Assembly (NCBI GenBank): GCA_031282605.1
Contig: JAITDK010000267.1
Span: 1-31,849, forward strand
DNA from: Oscillospiraceae bacterium
Lineage (GTDB): Bacteria; Bacillota; Clostridia; Christensenellales; Aristaeellaceae
Direction of reading: 5' to 3'
DNA length: 31,849 nt
Positions within the stretch are counted from its first letter, which is position 1. Each line of letters begins with the position of its first letter. A model generated the notes under the pieces. That model saw nothing but the letters and a program-made list of their open reading frames with translations, was not told where the DNA came from and searched no databases. Of the stretch, positions 1 through 8,033 are shown piece by piece. The position numbers were made by a program, and so were the translations under genes.

Positions 1-464
1 GGGAAGCGTTCCGCCGCGTACTTGCAAAGCATCGCGTCTATGGTCAGCCGGATGTTGTCGCCGCGCCTCGGTTCGTCGCTGAACAGCTGTCCCAGCCGTT
101 CCGCCCAGCCGGCGCGATAGCCCAGCAGGTACGCGGCCATGAATGATTCAACCCCGTTGGCGACCTGTCCCTCCGTGTCGCCCAGTAGCTGAGACACCGC
201 CCGTCGTACAGACGGATTCTCGGCGTACACGCGTTCGTAATCGCCTTGAGCGTTTTCGACACTCTTGGCCAGCGCCATGCCGTTCTTGTCGTATACGGTA
301 CCCGGGATCACGCCGTCGGTGTGGATTATGTTGGGGTTGGCCGGATCCGCAAACCAACGGTCTGAATACACCGTCACGTTGTATGCGAAGAACCCGCCCA
401 GGCAGAGGAACATCGCCGCGAATATGCCTGTGATGAGTCCCGCTGTACGGCGAATACGCTTCAT
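1..464 (-). CDS. Class B penicillin-binding protein (transpeptidase), N-terminal part, cut by window edge
   Basis: Reading the minus strand from ATG at 464 gives 154 open codons that run off the left edge. The product starts MKRIRRTAGLITG and has one membrane anchor at about residues 8-30. An extracytoplasmic segment follows with PGTVYDKNGMALAKS near residues 54-68. This is the usual 'RGxIxDRNGxxLA' element at the start of class B PBPs. The transpeptidase domain itself (SxxK, SxN, KTG) would lie outside the window, so catalytic residues cannot be checked. The start lies 4 nt past the stop of the SEDS gene, so the two are translationally coupled; FtsW/RodA glycosyltransferases work in complex with such a PBP in peptidoglycan synthesis. 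The family is inferred from the N-terminal element and from the partner gene. Confidence 0.82.
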   Translation of the reverse strand, partial: MKRIRRTAGLITGIFAAMFLCLGGFFAYNVTVYSDRWFADPANPNIIHTDGVIPGTVYDKNGMALAKSVENAQGDYERVYAENPSVRRAVSQLLGDTEGQVANGVESFMAAYLLGYRAGWAERLGQLFSDEPRRGDNIRLTIDAMLCKYAAERF

Positions 465-468
465 GCCT

Positions 469-1836
469 CTACCCCCCGACTTCGCGCGTCGTCCAGATGA
501 AGGTCGAACGCATCGCAGAATACTGTCCTAAAATGGCGCGCGCGTCCCGCTCGTCCTGATCGGCGCACGCGTAAACCCCGTTGAGCACGCCCATCAGCGC
601 CATGCACGAGAGCATCGACGATCCGCCTTGGCTGATAAAGGGCATCGTAACGCCGGTCAGCGGGAACATATTGACGACGCCGCCGACGATTACGAACGTC
701 TGAAAACCAATCAGCGCGGTAACGCCGATGGCCAGCAGCGCGTGAAATCTGCGGCGCGCGCGCTGGGCGATCCGCATCCCTCTAAACAGTATTACCACAT
801 ACACGGCCAGCACGGCCAGAGCGAACACAGCACCGAACTGAGAGCAGACGACCGAGAACACAAAATCGTTGGAGTATTCAGGCACCCAACGGAACGTATC
901 GCGAATACCGTAACCCAGGCCGTGCACCCCTCCGGCGGCCAGCGCCATCAGCGACTCCGCGATTTGATAACCTTTTAGGCCTACGCCGCCCTTGTCGTCC
1001 ATAACGCGCATGAACGGATTCAGCCACTGCTCAACGCGCGTACGGAACTTGCCGGTGTTCTGGTATACCAGCCACGCGGAGCCAGCGCCTCCGGCCACGC
1101 CCGTGAACAATAGCGTGAAACTGCCAGTCGCCGCGAAGAACATCAGCAGCGCCGTCATCGCGTACAGCACGCATGTGCCCAGATCGTCCTCCGCGATCAG
1201 CAGCCCGACGCACATCGCCGCTACACCCATCGCCCACACCGAGTCCGGCCGCCAGCTATGCCCGGACAGCATGTCGGCCAGCAAGACTATAAGCAGTATC
1301 TTCACGCCCTCGCTGGGTTGGATAGACAGCGTTATCATGGATCTCCCCGTAACCGCGTCCGTTACGCGCTGTATTGGGATATGCGCGTGCGCGCCATTCA
1401 CGGTATTGAACAGCGGCGCGATCAGAAGCACGGCGGCGAGTACGGCGAGATGCGGCCACCACCGGCGAAGCGTCTTGACGCGCCTTACCGCCAGACTAGC
1501 GACAACCATTAGGATTGAGCCGATGGCATACCACAGCGCATGATACAATCCGCCGCTGCGGCTGATGCTGTACTGAACGAGCACCCCCAGCGCGCATAGG
1601 AAATTCATCATCGTCATAAGCAGTGGGTCCGCGCCAAACCATTTGGGGAACAGGTACGCGCCCATAAATATCATAATGAGTAAACCAATGGTGATCAACA
1701 ACGCGGTGAAGTCGGCGGTATACACAGCGGACGCGCCGGAAACAGGCGCGCCATGGAGCATCGCGAGCATCCCGAGCGCGAATGTGAACAACATTACCAG
1801 CATAACGAGGCGTTGACGAAGATCCCAGCGCGCCAT
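469..1836 (-). CDS. FtsW/RodA/SpoVE family (SEDS) peptidoglycan glycosyltransferase
   Basis: Multi-pass membrane protein of 455 residues that polymerises lipid II into glycan strands. SEDS hallmarks are visible: QPSE near 173-176, EDDLGT near 216-221 (family: E/QPDLGT), GYQIAESLMALAAGG near 289, NDFVF with the conserved Asp near 324, and NMFPLTGVTMPFISQGGSS ending near 407. Start choice: an ATG at 1872 would overlap the upstream FHA gene. The ATG at 1836 is preceded by AAAGGAG with 6-7 nt spacing and is preferred. It stops with TAG four nucleotides before the PBP start. Together with the FHA protein upstream this is the common clostridial FHA-SEDS-PBP cassette. Whether it serves division, elongation or sporulation cannot be told from sequence alone. 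Confidence 0.93.
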   Translation of the reverse strand: MARWDLRQRLVMLVMLFTFALGMLAMLHGAPVSGASAVYTADFTALLITIGLLIMIFMGAYLFPKWFGADPLLMTMMNFLCALGVLVQYSISRSGGLYHALWYAIGSILMVVASLAVRRVKTLRRWWPHLAVLAAVLLIAPLFNTVNGAHAHIPIQRVTDAVTGRSMITLSIQPSEGVKILLIVLLADMLSGHSWRPDSVWAMGVAAMCVGLLIAEDDLGTCVLYAMTALLMFFAATGSFTLLFTGVAGGAGSAWLVYQNTGKFRTRVEQWLNPFMRVMDDKGGVGLKGYQIAESLMALAAGGVHGLGYGIRDTFRWVPEYSNDFVFSVVCSQFGAVFALAVLAVYVVILFRGMRIAQRARRRFHALLAIGVTALIGFQTFVIVGGVVNMFPLTGVTMPFISQGGSSMLSCMALMGVLNGVYACADQDERDARAILGQYSAMRSTFIWTTREVGG

Positions 1837-1861
1837 GGGTCGCTCCTTTCGTAAACGGAGT

Positions 1862-2563
1862 CTATTCCGCATCCGTCGCGGCGGATTCCGTCAGTTCATC
1901 AGAATCGTCCGTATCAACTGGATAGTCGGTTTCGTCGGTTTCGTCGGTTCCGTCGGTTCCGTCAGAGTCGTCAGCCTCCGTCGGTTCGTCGGACTCGACC
2001 GCGCCCAGCGGCAAACCCCGGCGCAGTCGGGACGACCAGCGCGCGGGAGGCTCTTCTTCGACTGTCGAGCCGTCGCTGAGAGGCGGCGTGATCCGCGCGG
2101 CGGCCAGATCCCGCGCCCCGTCGAGCAGATTCAGCTGAAACGACAGCGAGCCCCATTCGACGCGGCTGTCCTCGTCCAGCAGCACGGGTACGCGGTACGC
2201 CATGCCGTTGACGGATACGCTGCCGCCGACGACGGGCGATAATAACATGCCTGCCTGTGTCAGCGTAAACCTCCCCGCCTTGCCGGGTATTTCGGCGGAG
2301 GGTATATATACGTCGCACGCGCGCGCGCTGCCCACCGTGCCTTCGACCGGGACGGGGAACCGCTGTTTCGGCGACACGCGTTTGCTTGTCCCGCCCGTCA
2401 GTTTCAGATAGCCCACCGCCTCCGCGCCAGGTTCGGCAGCGGCCTTGCGCGCCCTGCGATCCGCGCGCGCCCAGGCCGCGCCGCACAATACTATCGCTAC
2501 GCCTAGCGCCATGAACAGGTAGCTGAGCGATAATGACAGCGCGTCATAGACCGATTTGGTCAT
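1862..2563 (-). CDS. Membrane-anchored FHA-domain-like protein with acidic tail
   Basis: 233 residues. A single transmembrane helix lies at about 10-30, then a short basic linker. A beta-rich FHA-like domain spans about 48-150. A C-terminal tail from about 185 is almost entirely Asp, Glu, Thr and Ser. The FHA signature is degenerate: GSARACDVYIPSAEI stands where GRxxxxDxxxxxxxxSRxH is expected. The Arg and Asp are kept but no Ser-x-x-His follows, so phosphothreonine binding is doubtful. The start has GGAGG six nucleotides upstream. The gene ends with TAG and overlaps only the weaker upstream start of the SEDS gene. Family members are regularly found before SEDS/PBP genes in Clostridia, and a scaffold role in envelope synthesis is an inference. 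Confidence 0.8.
   Translation of the reverse strand: MTKSVYDALSLSLSYLFMALGVAIVLCGAAWARADRRARKAAAEPGAEAVGYLKLTGGTSKRVSPKQRFPVPVEGTVGSARACDVYIPSAEIPGKAGRFTLTQAGMLLSPVVGGSVSVNGMAYRVPVLLDEDSRVEWGSLSFQLNLLDGARDLAAARITPPLSDGSTVEEEPPARWSSRLRRGLPLGAVESDEPTEADDSDGTDGTDETDETDYPVDTDDSDELTESAATDAE
1925..1960. repeat. Four 9-bp tandem units in the FHA gene tail
   Basis: Two units GTCGGTTTC followed by two units GTCGGTTCC on the plus strand, with no gaps. On the coding strand they spell E-T-D, E-T-D, G-T-D, G-T-D in the acidic C-terminal tail. The unit is a multiple of three, so gain or loss of copies keeps the frame. Confidence 0.9.
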
Positions 2564-2619
2564 TCGCCGCCTCCAAGTGTTACTGTAACCGCGCCGCGTG
2601 AACGACGTGTCTGTGCATA

Positions 2620-3648
2620 CTATAACAAACCGGCCACATCGGCGGCGCGCGCGCCCAGTTCAGCGCGCAGAGCGTCCCGATCCGGCACGTACGCCTTGAT
2701 TACATCCAGCTTGCCGACAATGTCAAACGCAGGAGCGTCCGCCGGAACAAACACGCTCTGGCCTGGTCTTACCGGCAGATTGAACCCGCCGCCCGCCAGC
2801 CGCCCTGCGCCCAACGCCGTCAGCATCGCAAACGAACCCTCATCCCCTACCTGGGGCATCACGCCGCGCACCGCCAGCCGCTCCAGCGCGAAGCATTCGT
2901 CCGCAACGTAGATTGTCCGAGCGTTTACGCCGTCCAGCAGCGTCACGCCGGACAGCGACTCTCCCATGGCGTCCGGCTTGATCACGTTAAGAGCGTCGTC
3001 GATGTGCAGTTCGCGCAGATTCCCTTTCGCGTCGCGGCGCATACCGTCCCATAGCCGGTACGTAACGTCGCTGGACTGCTGTATCTCATATAGCACGATA
3101 CCCGCGCCAATGGCGTGCACAGTCCCCGCCGGGATGTAGAACACCTCGCCAGGCTGGACGAATACGCTGTTGAAGCACGCCTCGACACGATCGGCCACGT
3201 CCGGCTCGAACATGCGCGATAGCTCGCGTCGCAGCGTCTCAACCCCGACGCCGGGAAGCAGCCCATATACCAGCTTCGCGCCCGGCTCGGCCTTGAGTAT
3301 CAGCCACGCCTCGGTTTTGCCCAACTTACCTTCGTTCGCCGCCGCATAGGCGTTGTCCGGATGAACCTGCACGCTTAAGCGGTCGCGAGCGTCTATCAGT
3401 TTCAACAACAGCGGAAACGTACCCGCGGCGCGCGTTCCAGTCAGCGACGCGCCGAAACGCTCGATCAATTCGGTCAGGGGCGCACCGCTGATATCGCGGC
3501 TTTCCAGACCGGGCAGCGCGGAGATCTCCAGGCTTTCGCCCGTGCGCTCGTCCGGAGTATCCTTGCCGAACATAGAGCGCAAAGCGCCGCCCCCCCACGG
3601 GGTTTGCGCGCCGTGCCTGTACGCGGGATTCATTATGAACGGTATCAC
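2620..3648 (-). CDS. manA: Mannose-6-phosphate isomerase, class I
   Basis: 342 residues, the short Bacillus-type length. Interconverts fructose-6-phosphate and mannose-6-phosphate in the cytoplasm, feeding GDP-mannose synthesis or mannose use. Cupin metal ligands are visible: SVQVHPDN (Q94, H96), GKTEAWLIL (E113) and PAGTVHAIG (H178), followed by the EIQQSSDVTYRLWD segment typical of the family. The start is a GTG at 3648 with GGAGG five nucleotides upstream; an ATG five codons later has no better site. It sits 32 nt after an upstream secreted-protein gene and 56 nt before the FHA gene, all on one strand, so co-transcription with envelope genes is plausible. Confidence 0.95.
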   Translation of the reverse strand: MIPFIMNPAYRHGAQTPWGGGALRSMFGKDTPDERTGESLEISALPGLESRDISGAPLTELIERFGASLTGTRAAGTFPLLLKLIDARDRLSVQVHPDNAYAAANEGKLGKTEAWLILKAEPGAKLVYGLLPGVGVETLRRELSRMFEPDVADRVEACFNSVFVQPGEVFYIPAGTVHAIGAGIVLYEIQQSSDVTYRLWDGMRRDAKGNLRELHIDDALNVIKPDAMGESLSGVTLLDGVNARTIYVADECFALERLAVRGVMPQVGDEGSFAMLTALGAGRLAGGGFNLPVRPGQSVFVPADAPAFDIVGKLDVIKAYVPDRDALRAELGARAADVAGLL

Positions 3649-3680
3649 TAAGGCCTCCAGTTTCCTTTAACCAACTTTAT

Positions 3681-4397
3681 TTAGTTCGCATCATCCGCGA
3701 CGCGCCAGCGTTCCTCGTTGCAGGTTAGATTTACCCGGTATGTGCCAAGCGACTCGCCGTTCTCCAACGATATGAACTCTATCGCCAGCTGCGCCACAGC
3801 ATCCGGAGCCGCGTCGTCGTACCAATACAGCGTTTGATCCGAACCGATCCACTCCGAGCCGACGGACTTGGCAGCCTCGCTTATTCGGTCCCATACCTTC
3901 AGCACGCCGCCCGCCGCGGTCCAGCGGTATATGCACGCTATAGGTTCGCCGGTTTCCGTTTCCAGCGCAACCTCGAGCGGAAGCCCGGGCAGGTTGTTCG
4001 CGCCGGGCGTGAACGCGCGCAGCGTATCCAGGTGCATCACTCCAGCGCCTATTGACGCCGTCAGTCGCAGCGCGAGCGAATCGGAATCGGTGTTCATCAA
4101 CAGGTCCGGGTTGTACATGATCGCGATCGTGCCGTATCCGCCGTTCTGGATGAAATCGGCCAGATGAAACGCAATCCAGTTTTCCTTATCATCCTGGGCC
4201 AACAGCCCGTTTTCAATCAGTGTATCAGACATGGATTCGAGAAACAACTCGTAATCCGGGCGCAGTTCCTTCAGCGCCTCAGGGGACAAGAACGCCGAGC
4301 TGCGCGCCGAAGCGGCGGTCGCGCCCAACAGCAGACACAGCGCGCACGTCGAACATACAGCCAGCAGCGAAGCGATAAAACGTTTCAACAGCAACAT
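3681..4397 (-). CDS. Secreted protein of unknown function
   Basis: 238 residues. The N-terminus is a clear Sec signal peptide (MLLLKRF, then a hydrophobic stretch to about 27, likely cleavage after ASA near 31). No lipobox Cys is placed for lipidation, and I recognise no family. The mature part is mixed alpha/beta, acidic and without membrane helices. It carries LYWYDDAAPDAVAQLAIEF near the C-terminus. The start at 4397 has AGGAG seven nucleotides upstream. It is the first gene of the minus-strand envelope run (manA, FHA, SEDS, PBP follow). Function cannot be assigned from the sequence. Confidence 0.75.
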   Translation of the reverse strand: MLLLKRFIASLLAVCSTCALCLLLGATAASARSSAFLSPEALKELRPDYELFLESMSDTLIENGLLAQDDKENWIAFHLADFIQNGGYGTIAIMYNPDLLMNTDSDSLALRLTASIGAGVMHLDTLRAFTPGANNLPGLPLEVALETETGEPIACIYRWTAAGGVLKVWDRISEAAKSVGSEWIGSDQTLYWYDDAAPDAVAQLAIEFISLENGESLGTYRVNLTCNEERWRVADDAN

Positions 4398-4575
4398 ACC
4401 GATCTCCTAACATAAAGGGAAGCCTATCTCTAGAACGAACAGGCAATACAACTTCTTCCCAGTCATATATTTTACATGATTCCGTAACATTCTTATTGTG
4501 GAGCGTCGTCGAATGCCAAACGCCCGTTTTTTTTGTCAAAATGGAGCAAGCTTACCGCGCGAATCAGGGATGGTG

Positions 4576-4603
4576 TTGACAAGTGGCGATGATAGTATAG
4601 AAT
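4576..4603 (+). promoter_or_regulatory. Candidate distal sigma-70-type promoter
   Basis: TTGACA at 4576-4581 (perfect -35) and TAGAAT at 4598-4603 (five of six to TATAAT), 16-bp spacer. It would start a leader of about 280 nt before the lipid kinase. The leader begins inside the inverted repeat at 4602-4670. Confidence 0.45.
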
Positions 4604-4670
4604 TCCGGCTTTTGCCCCTTCCAGCCGATTGATTGGGAATCCGCTTCATTATGCCATAAACAGCCGGAAT
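4602..4670. repeat. 9-bp inverted repeat at the distal transcription start
   Basis: ATTCCGGCT at 4602-4610 is the exact reverse complement of AGCCGGAAT at 4662-4670, with 51 nt between. It overlaps the -10 and the expected start of the distal promoter. It could be a leader RNA stem or an operator; sequence alone does not decide. Confidence 0.4.
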
Positions 4671-4817
4671 AATCTATATAATAATACATCGAAACCGGAA
4701 AATAATCGCGTTCGCCTTATAAGCCTTCTCTTTCCCTTTCTCATTGAGACCTGCGGTTGAAAAGAAGCGAGGCGGCGCATATATATTCTAACAAAAACTC
4801 TCCGATCGCGCAATCAG

Positions 4818-4846
4818 TGGTCAAGCGCCGCCGAGTATTGTATAAT
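4818..4846 (+). promoter_or_regulatory. Candidate proximal promoter of the lipid kinase gene
   Basis: Perfect -10 TATAAT at 4841-4846 and a weaker -35 TGGTCA at 4818-4823 (four of six), spacer 17 bp. A start near 4853 gives a leader of about 35 nt to the GTG at 4887, including the AAGGAGG ribosome site. Confidence 0.55.
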
Positions 4847-4886
4847 ATAGAAAGCGGATTGCATGACAATACAAGGAGGCATATCA

Positions 4887-5765
4887 GTGGATCTGTTTCT
4901 TTACAACCCTGTCGCAGGGAGCGGCCTCGCGGCGCGGATCGCGCCAAAGGCGGAGGAGCTGCTCAAACGGCGCGGCGTCAAGATACGGACGGTCGCCAGC
5001 GAGCGTCCAGGCCACGCGGAGGAGATATCGCGCGGTGCGGCTGACGCGGGTGTGGAAACGATATATGTACTGGGCGGCGACGGCACTGTGAAAGAGGCCG
5101 CTCGCGGGGTGTTCCGCAGCCAAACGGCGCTGGCCCTGCTGCCGGCTGGCACGGGCAACGACTTCGTCAAGAGTTTGGGCATACCGCCGCGCTGGGAGAA
5201 CGCGCTGGACTATGCGCTGGAACACGATCCGATAGAGGTCGACGCGGGGCTGGTCAATGATCGGCTGTTCGTTAACGAGTGCGGCGCGGGTTTTGACACG
5301 GCTACGCTGGAATACACGCTGCTTTCAAAGAAATTCATGCGGGGTAAACCCGCGTATCTGTACGGCGTCATTCGCGCTATATTGGATAACAAGCCCGTTG
5401 AACTCACGATCGTCCGCGGGAACGGCGAAACCGAGACGCGCAGCCTCACGCTGTTCGGCGCCGCAAACGGCGGTGTAATCGGCGGAGGTATACCGGTGGC
5501 GCCGTCAGCCGACGTGCGCGACGGACTGCTGGACGTTGTGACTATACCCGCCATGACGCGGCGCCAAATGATCCCCGCTTTGACGCTGCTGCTGAAAGGG
5601 AGGGTGATGGACGTGCGGGGCGCTGAGATGTTCAGATGCAGGGAGATAACGATACATGGCAAGGGGCTGCGGTTGAACATAGATGGGGAGATCGTGTCGC
5701 AGGATACCGCGGCATTCAAGATTGTACCGAAAGCGCTGAGGATCCGCGCGCAGCCCGCGCAATAA
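4887..5765 (+). CDS. Diacylglycerol/lipid kinase family protein (DagK/YegS/BmrU type)
   Basis: 292 residues. ATP-dependent kinase of diacylglycerol or a related lipid at the inner face of the membrane. In Gram-positives it recycles diacylglycerol released by lipoteichoic acid synthesis. The phosphate-binding motif GGDGTVKEAARG lies near 63-74 and the PAGTGNDF motif near 86-93. Both are diagnostic of the DAGK catalytic domain, and the rest is the usual beta-sandwich C-terminal domain. Start choice: an ATG at 4863 exists, but AAGGAGG at 4873-4879 sits seven nucleotides before GTG 4887, and the product then begins MDLFLYNPVAGSG like the family. Monocistronic, closed by the hairpin at 5769-5797. 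Substrate is not determined. Confidence 0.93.
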   Translation: MDLFLYNPVAGSGLAARIAPKAEELLKRRGVKIRTVASERPGHAEEISRGAADAGVETIYVLGGDGTVKEAARGVFRSQTALALLPAGTGNDFVKSLGIPPRWENALDYALEHDPIEVDAGLVNDRLFVNECGAGFDTATLEYTLLSKKFMRGKPAYLYGVIRAILDNKPVELTIVRGNGETETRSLTLFGAANGGVIGGGIPVAPSADVRDGLLDVVTIPAMTRRQMIPALTLLLKGRVMDVRGAEMFRCREITIHGKGLRLNIDGEIVSQDTAAFKIVPKALRIRAQPAQ

Positions 5766-5768
5766 TAC

Positions 5769-5797
5769 AGGAAAGAATCCCTGCGGGATTCTTTCCT
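5769..5797. terminator. Bidirectional hairpin terminator between convergent genes
   Basis: Perfect 12-bp stem AGGAAAGAATCC / GGATTCTTTCCT with loop CTGCG, four nucleotides after the lipid kinase stop. Its outer A/T pairs supply the U-rich ends in both directions, so it also serves the minus-strand gene ending at 5806. Confidence 0.85.
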
Positions 5798-5805
5798 GCC
5801 GCGTG

Positions 5806-6960
5806 TTATCCCCAATATTCCTTGGCGATTCTTATGCCCTGATCAATTTTCGCCCACTGCTCGTCCTCGGTCAACTCATTACCCCCGTCGCACGAGGCGA
5901 AACCGCATTGATGCGACAGCAACAGGCGTTCTTTGGGGATAATGCGGGAGGCTTCGTCAAGCAGGCGGATAACGCGTTCCTCGTCGTCGAGCGTGTTGGT
6001 CTTGCTTGACAGCAATCCTATAACAATCTCCGTATCCGGCCTGTCTTTGAACACCGCGAGGGCTTCCATTGAACCCGCGCGATCGTCGTCCCATTCCAGG
6101 AAGAAGCGATCATACTTCAGCTGCTTCAGGAATAGGTTCGCAATCTTGACGTACGAGCCGCCGCCCATGTTGCGGGAGTCGTAGTTGCCGCGGCAGTTAT
6201 GCGTCCATATCTTCAAACCGAGCGAGTGGCCGAAGTCGATGATCGTGTTGTTGATATCGATAAATTCCTCCGCGAGCGCGTTGACCGCGTCGTGGTCGAT
6301 GTTTTGCCCGGTGTACGGGGAGTTGGGGTTGTCGTCGGCGAATATCTCCCACAGGCAGTCGTCGAACTGCAGGATCTCGCCGCCCGCCTGCGCATACTCC
6401 TCGACAAATTCTTTGTACGCTTTGACGAGACCCGCCTTAAGGTCGGCGGTCGAGGAATACACTCCCCCGTTCTTTATATTATCCGACCATGACAGTTCGC
6501 CGAATATATGCGACGGCGACGGCACGCACAGCTTGGTCGGGCGGCCTTCGACGATGCCCTTTAACCGCTTGAAAACGCTGATGAAATGGTGCCCTCCGCC
6601 GGAAAGCGGCGCGGTGATGCGCAGCCCGATGTCGCGTCGGGTTTCATATTTCCGCGTCTCGTCTTTATCGCGGAAAAAATACCCGTGCTCCGCGATGTAT
6701 CTGGATATACCGCGCAGCCCCCAGACAAAGTCCAAATGCCACAATGACTTTGAAAACTCGCCGTCGGTGATAATGGTCAGCCCATGCTGGATCTGCTTTG
6801 CGACGACCGCTCTCGTCGCGTCGGCTTCGGCTTGTTCGTATCCTTCGAAGTCGTCGTAGAACGGATAGGTAATATCGTCGCGGTTTTCAATCCGCCGCTT
6901 GAACGACAGCAGCGATTCCGGACGCAGCAGGCTGCCGACTGTCTGAAACTTCCCGCTCAT
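5806..6960 (-). CDS. Cobalamin-independent methionine synthase-like protein (MetE C-terminal type, YxjG/YxjH family)
   Basis: 384 residues forming one MetE-like (beta/alpha)8 barrel, so it lacks the N-terminal half of full MetE. Zinc-thiolate ligands of the family are in place: THNCRGN (H254, C256), the Glu in FFLEWDDD (E289) and SHQCGF (C352). N-terminal FQTVGSLLRP and ITDGEFSK near 65-71 also fit. Such short proteins transfer a methyl group to a thiol, probably homocysteine or a related acceptor; the donor is unknown. Start choice: a longer frame reaches 7077, but ATG 6960 has AGGAGG nine nucleotides upstream and gives the family N-terminus. A LysR regulator lies directly upstream on the same strand, 126 nt away, and is the likely controller. 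It ends in TAA at the shared terminator. Confidence 0.9.
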   Translation of the reverse strand: MSGKFQTVGSLLRPESLLSFKRRIENRDDITYPFYDDFEGYEQAEADATRAVVAKQIQHGLTIITDGEFSKSLWHLDFVWGLRGISRYIAEHGYFFRDKDETRKYETRRDIGLRITAPLSGGGHHFISVFKRLKGIVEGRPTKLCVPSPSHIFGELSWSDNIKNGGVYSSTADLKAGLVKAYKEFVEEYAQAGGEILQFDDCLWEIFADDNPNSPYTGQNIDHDAVNALAEEFIDINNTIIDFGHSLGLKIWTHNCRGNYDSRNMGGGSYVKIANLFLKQLKYDRFFLEWDDDRAGSMEALAVFKDRPDTEIVIGLLSSKTNTLDDEERVIRLLDEASRIIPKERLLLSHQCGFASCDGGNELTEDEQWAKIDQGIRIAKEYWG

Positions 6961-7035
6961 AGCGTAAGTCCTCCTAATGTTTGATACCTTGCCTCGTTTG
7001 ATCCCCCGGCAACAAGAATCATAACAGAAAGAGGG

Positions 7036-7061
7036 ATTATAGGGTAACACCGAAAACCTAT
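7036..7061 (-). promoter_or_regulatory. Candidate promoter -10 with overlapping dyad upstream of the MetE-like gene
   Basis: On the minus strand there is a perfect TATAAT at 7041-7036, about 75 nt before the MetE-like start. It overlaps a dyad ATAGG (7039-7043) / CCTAT (7057-7061), separated by 13 nt. No good -35 is seen at the right distance, as is common for activator-dependent promoters. LysR proteins bind such short dyads; assigning it to the LysR protein next door is an inference. Confidence 0.38.
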
Positions 7062-7086
7062 GCGTGGTTATATTCAAAGACTATTA

Positions 7087-8010
7087 CTATGCCTCGTGAT
7101 ACACGCCGTAACGCTTTATCGCCTTATCCAGCTCGTCGATATACAGCTCCGCCTGGGCTGTCAGTCTGATCGAATCGTGGGCGATCCAGCCCACCTCAAT
7201 ATAGTCGTCGACTTGCAGCGGAACGGCCGCGATTCCATTCCCGTTGAGATCCGCGCTTATCACGCCCGACGAGATGGTGTATCCGTTCAATCCTATCATC
7301 AGGTTGAACATTGTCGCCCTGTCTGTCACCTTAATACTCTTTTTATGGGATTCGGCGCTTAATATCTCCTCTGAAAAATAGAAGGAATTGTTTTCTCCCT
7401 GTTCATATGACAGGCATGGGTAATCCTCCAAATCCTCAAGCGTAACATACTCATACCGCGCCAGCGGGCTGAATGCACCCGTGAAAATGTGGGGCTTCGC
7501 GATAAACAGGGTGTGAAACGCAAGCCTGTTATCCCGAAGCAGTTTTTCCATCACCTTTCTGTTGAATGGATTCAGGTAGAGAACGCCTATCTCGCTGCGC
7601 AGCGTCTTAACGGATTCCACGATATCATGCGTCTCCGTTTCCCTAAGCGTTAACTCATATTCATCGATATTGGTCTTTTTAACCATATTGACAAACGCGT
7701 TTACCGCAAAAGCATAATGCTGGGCGGATACGGAAAAAACGCGCCTTGCGGGCTTTTTGCTGATATAGCGCTGTTCCAGCAGACTGAACTGTTCGTTTAC
7801 CTGGCGTGCGTATCCCAGAAACTCCACACCATCCTGAGTGAGCGCGACGCCCTTTGGCGTGCGGGTGAACAGCTCCACCTCAAGCTCGGCCTCTAAATCC
7901 TTAAGCGAGTTCGACAGACTCGGCTGGGAGATAAACAATCCTTCCGCAGCCTTATTAATCGAGCCTCGGTTTACGGTCTCGATGAAATACTTGATCTGTT
8001 GCAGCGTCAT
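7087..8010 (-). CDS. LysR family transcriptional regulator
   Basis: 307 residues, the standard LysR length. The N-terminal winged helix-turn-helix spans about 1-60 (MTLQQIKYFIETVNRGSINKAAEGLFISQPSLSNSLKDLE... is the classic pattern). A linker helix and a C-terminal periplasmic-binding-like effector domain follow, about 90-300. ATG 8010 has AAGGAGG seven nucleotides upstream, and the stop is TAG at 7087. It lies between rmuC (23 nt upstream) and the MetE-like gene, all on the minus strand. That is unusual, since LysR genes are often divergent from their targets. The methyltransferase gene is the obvious candidate target, suggesting control by a sulfur amino acid or its precursor. The effector cannot be named from the sequence. 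Confidence 0.93.
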   Translation of the reverse strand: MTLQQIKYFIETVNRGSINKAAEGLFISQPSLSNSLKDLEAELEVELFTRTPKGVALTQDGVEFLGYARQVNEQFSLLEQRYISKKPARRVFSVSAQHYAFAVNAFVNMVKKTNIDEYELTLRETETHDIVESVKTLRSEIGVLYLNPFNRKVMEKLLRDNRLAFHTLFIAKPHIFTGAFSPLARYEYVTLEDLEDYPCLSYEQGENNSFYFSEEILSAESHKKSIKVTDRATMFNLMIGLNGYTISSGVISADLNGNGIAAVPLQVDDYIEVGWIAHDSIRLTAQAELYIDELDKAIKRYGVYHEA

Positions 8011-8033
8011 CGCGCGTCCTCCTTATTATACTG

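Larger units (their letters stand above)
4398..4886. other. Intergenic region between divergent genes
   Basis: About 490 bases, clearly more AT-rich than the flanking genes, with no convincing reading frame. It separates the minus-strand envelope run from the plus-strand lipid kinase. It holds two candidate plus-strand promoters (4576-4603 and 4818-4846) and a 9-bp inverted repeat ATTCCGGCT/AGCCGGAAT (4602-4610 and 4662-4670). A minus-strand TTGACA lies at 4539-4534 without a matching -10. No minus-strand promoter for the gene starting at 4397 could be fixed. Confidence 0.6.

Noticed and set aside
1925..1960. Short repeats taken as a CRISPR array
   Set aside because: Units are 9 bp, contiguous, without spacers, and in frame in a coding sequence.
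4534..4539. Minus-strand TTGACA as promoter for the secreted-protein gene at 4397
   Set aside because: No acceptable -10 lies 15-19 bp downstream; the nearest good TAAAAT is too far away.
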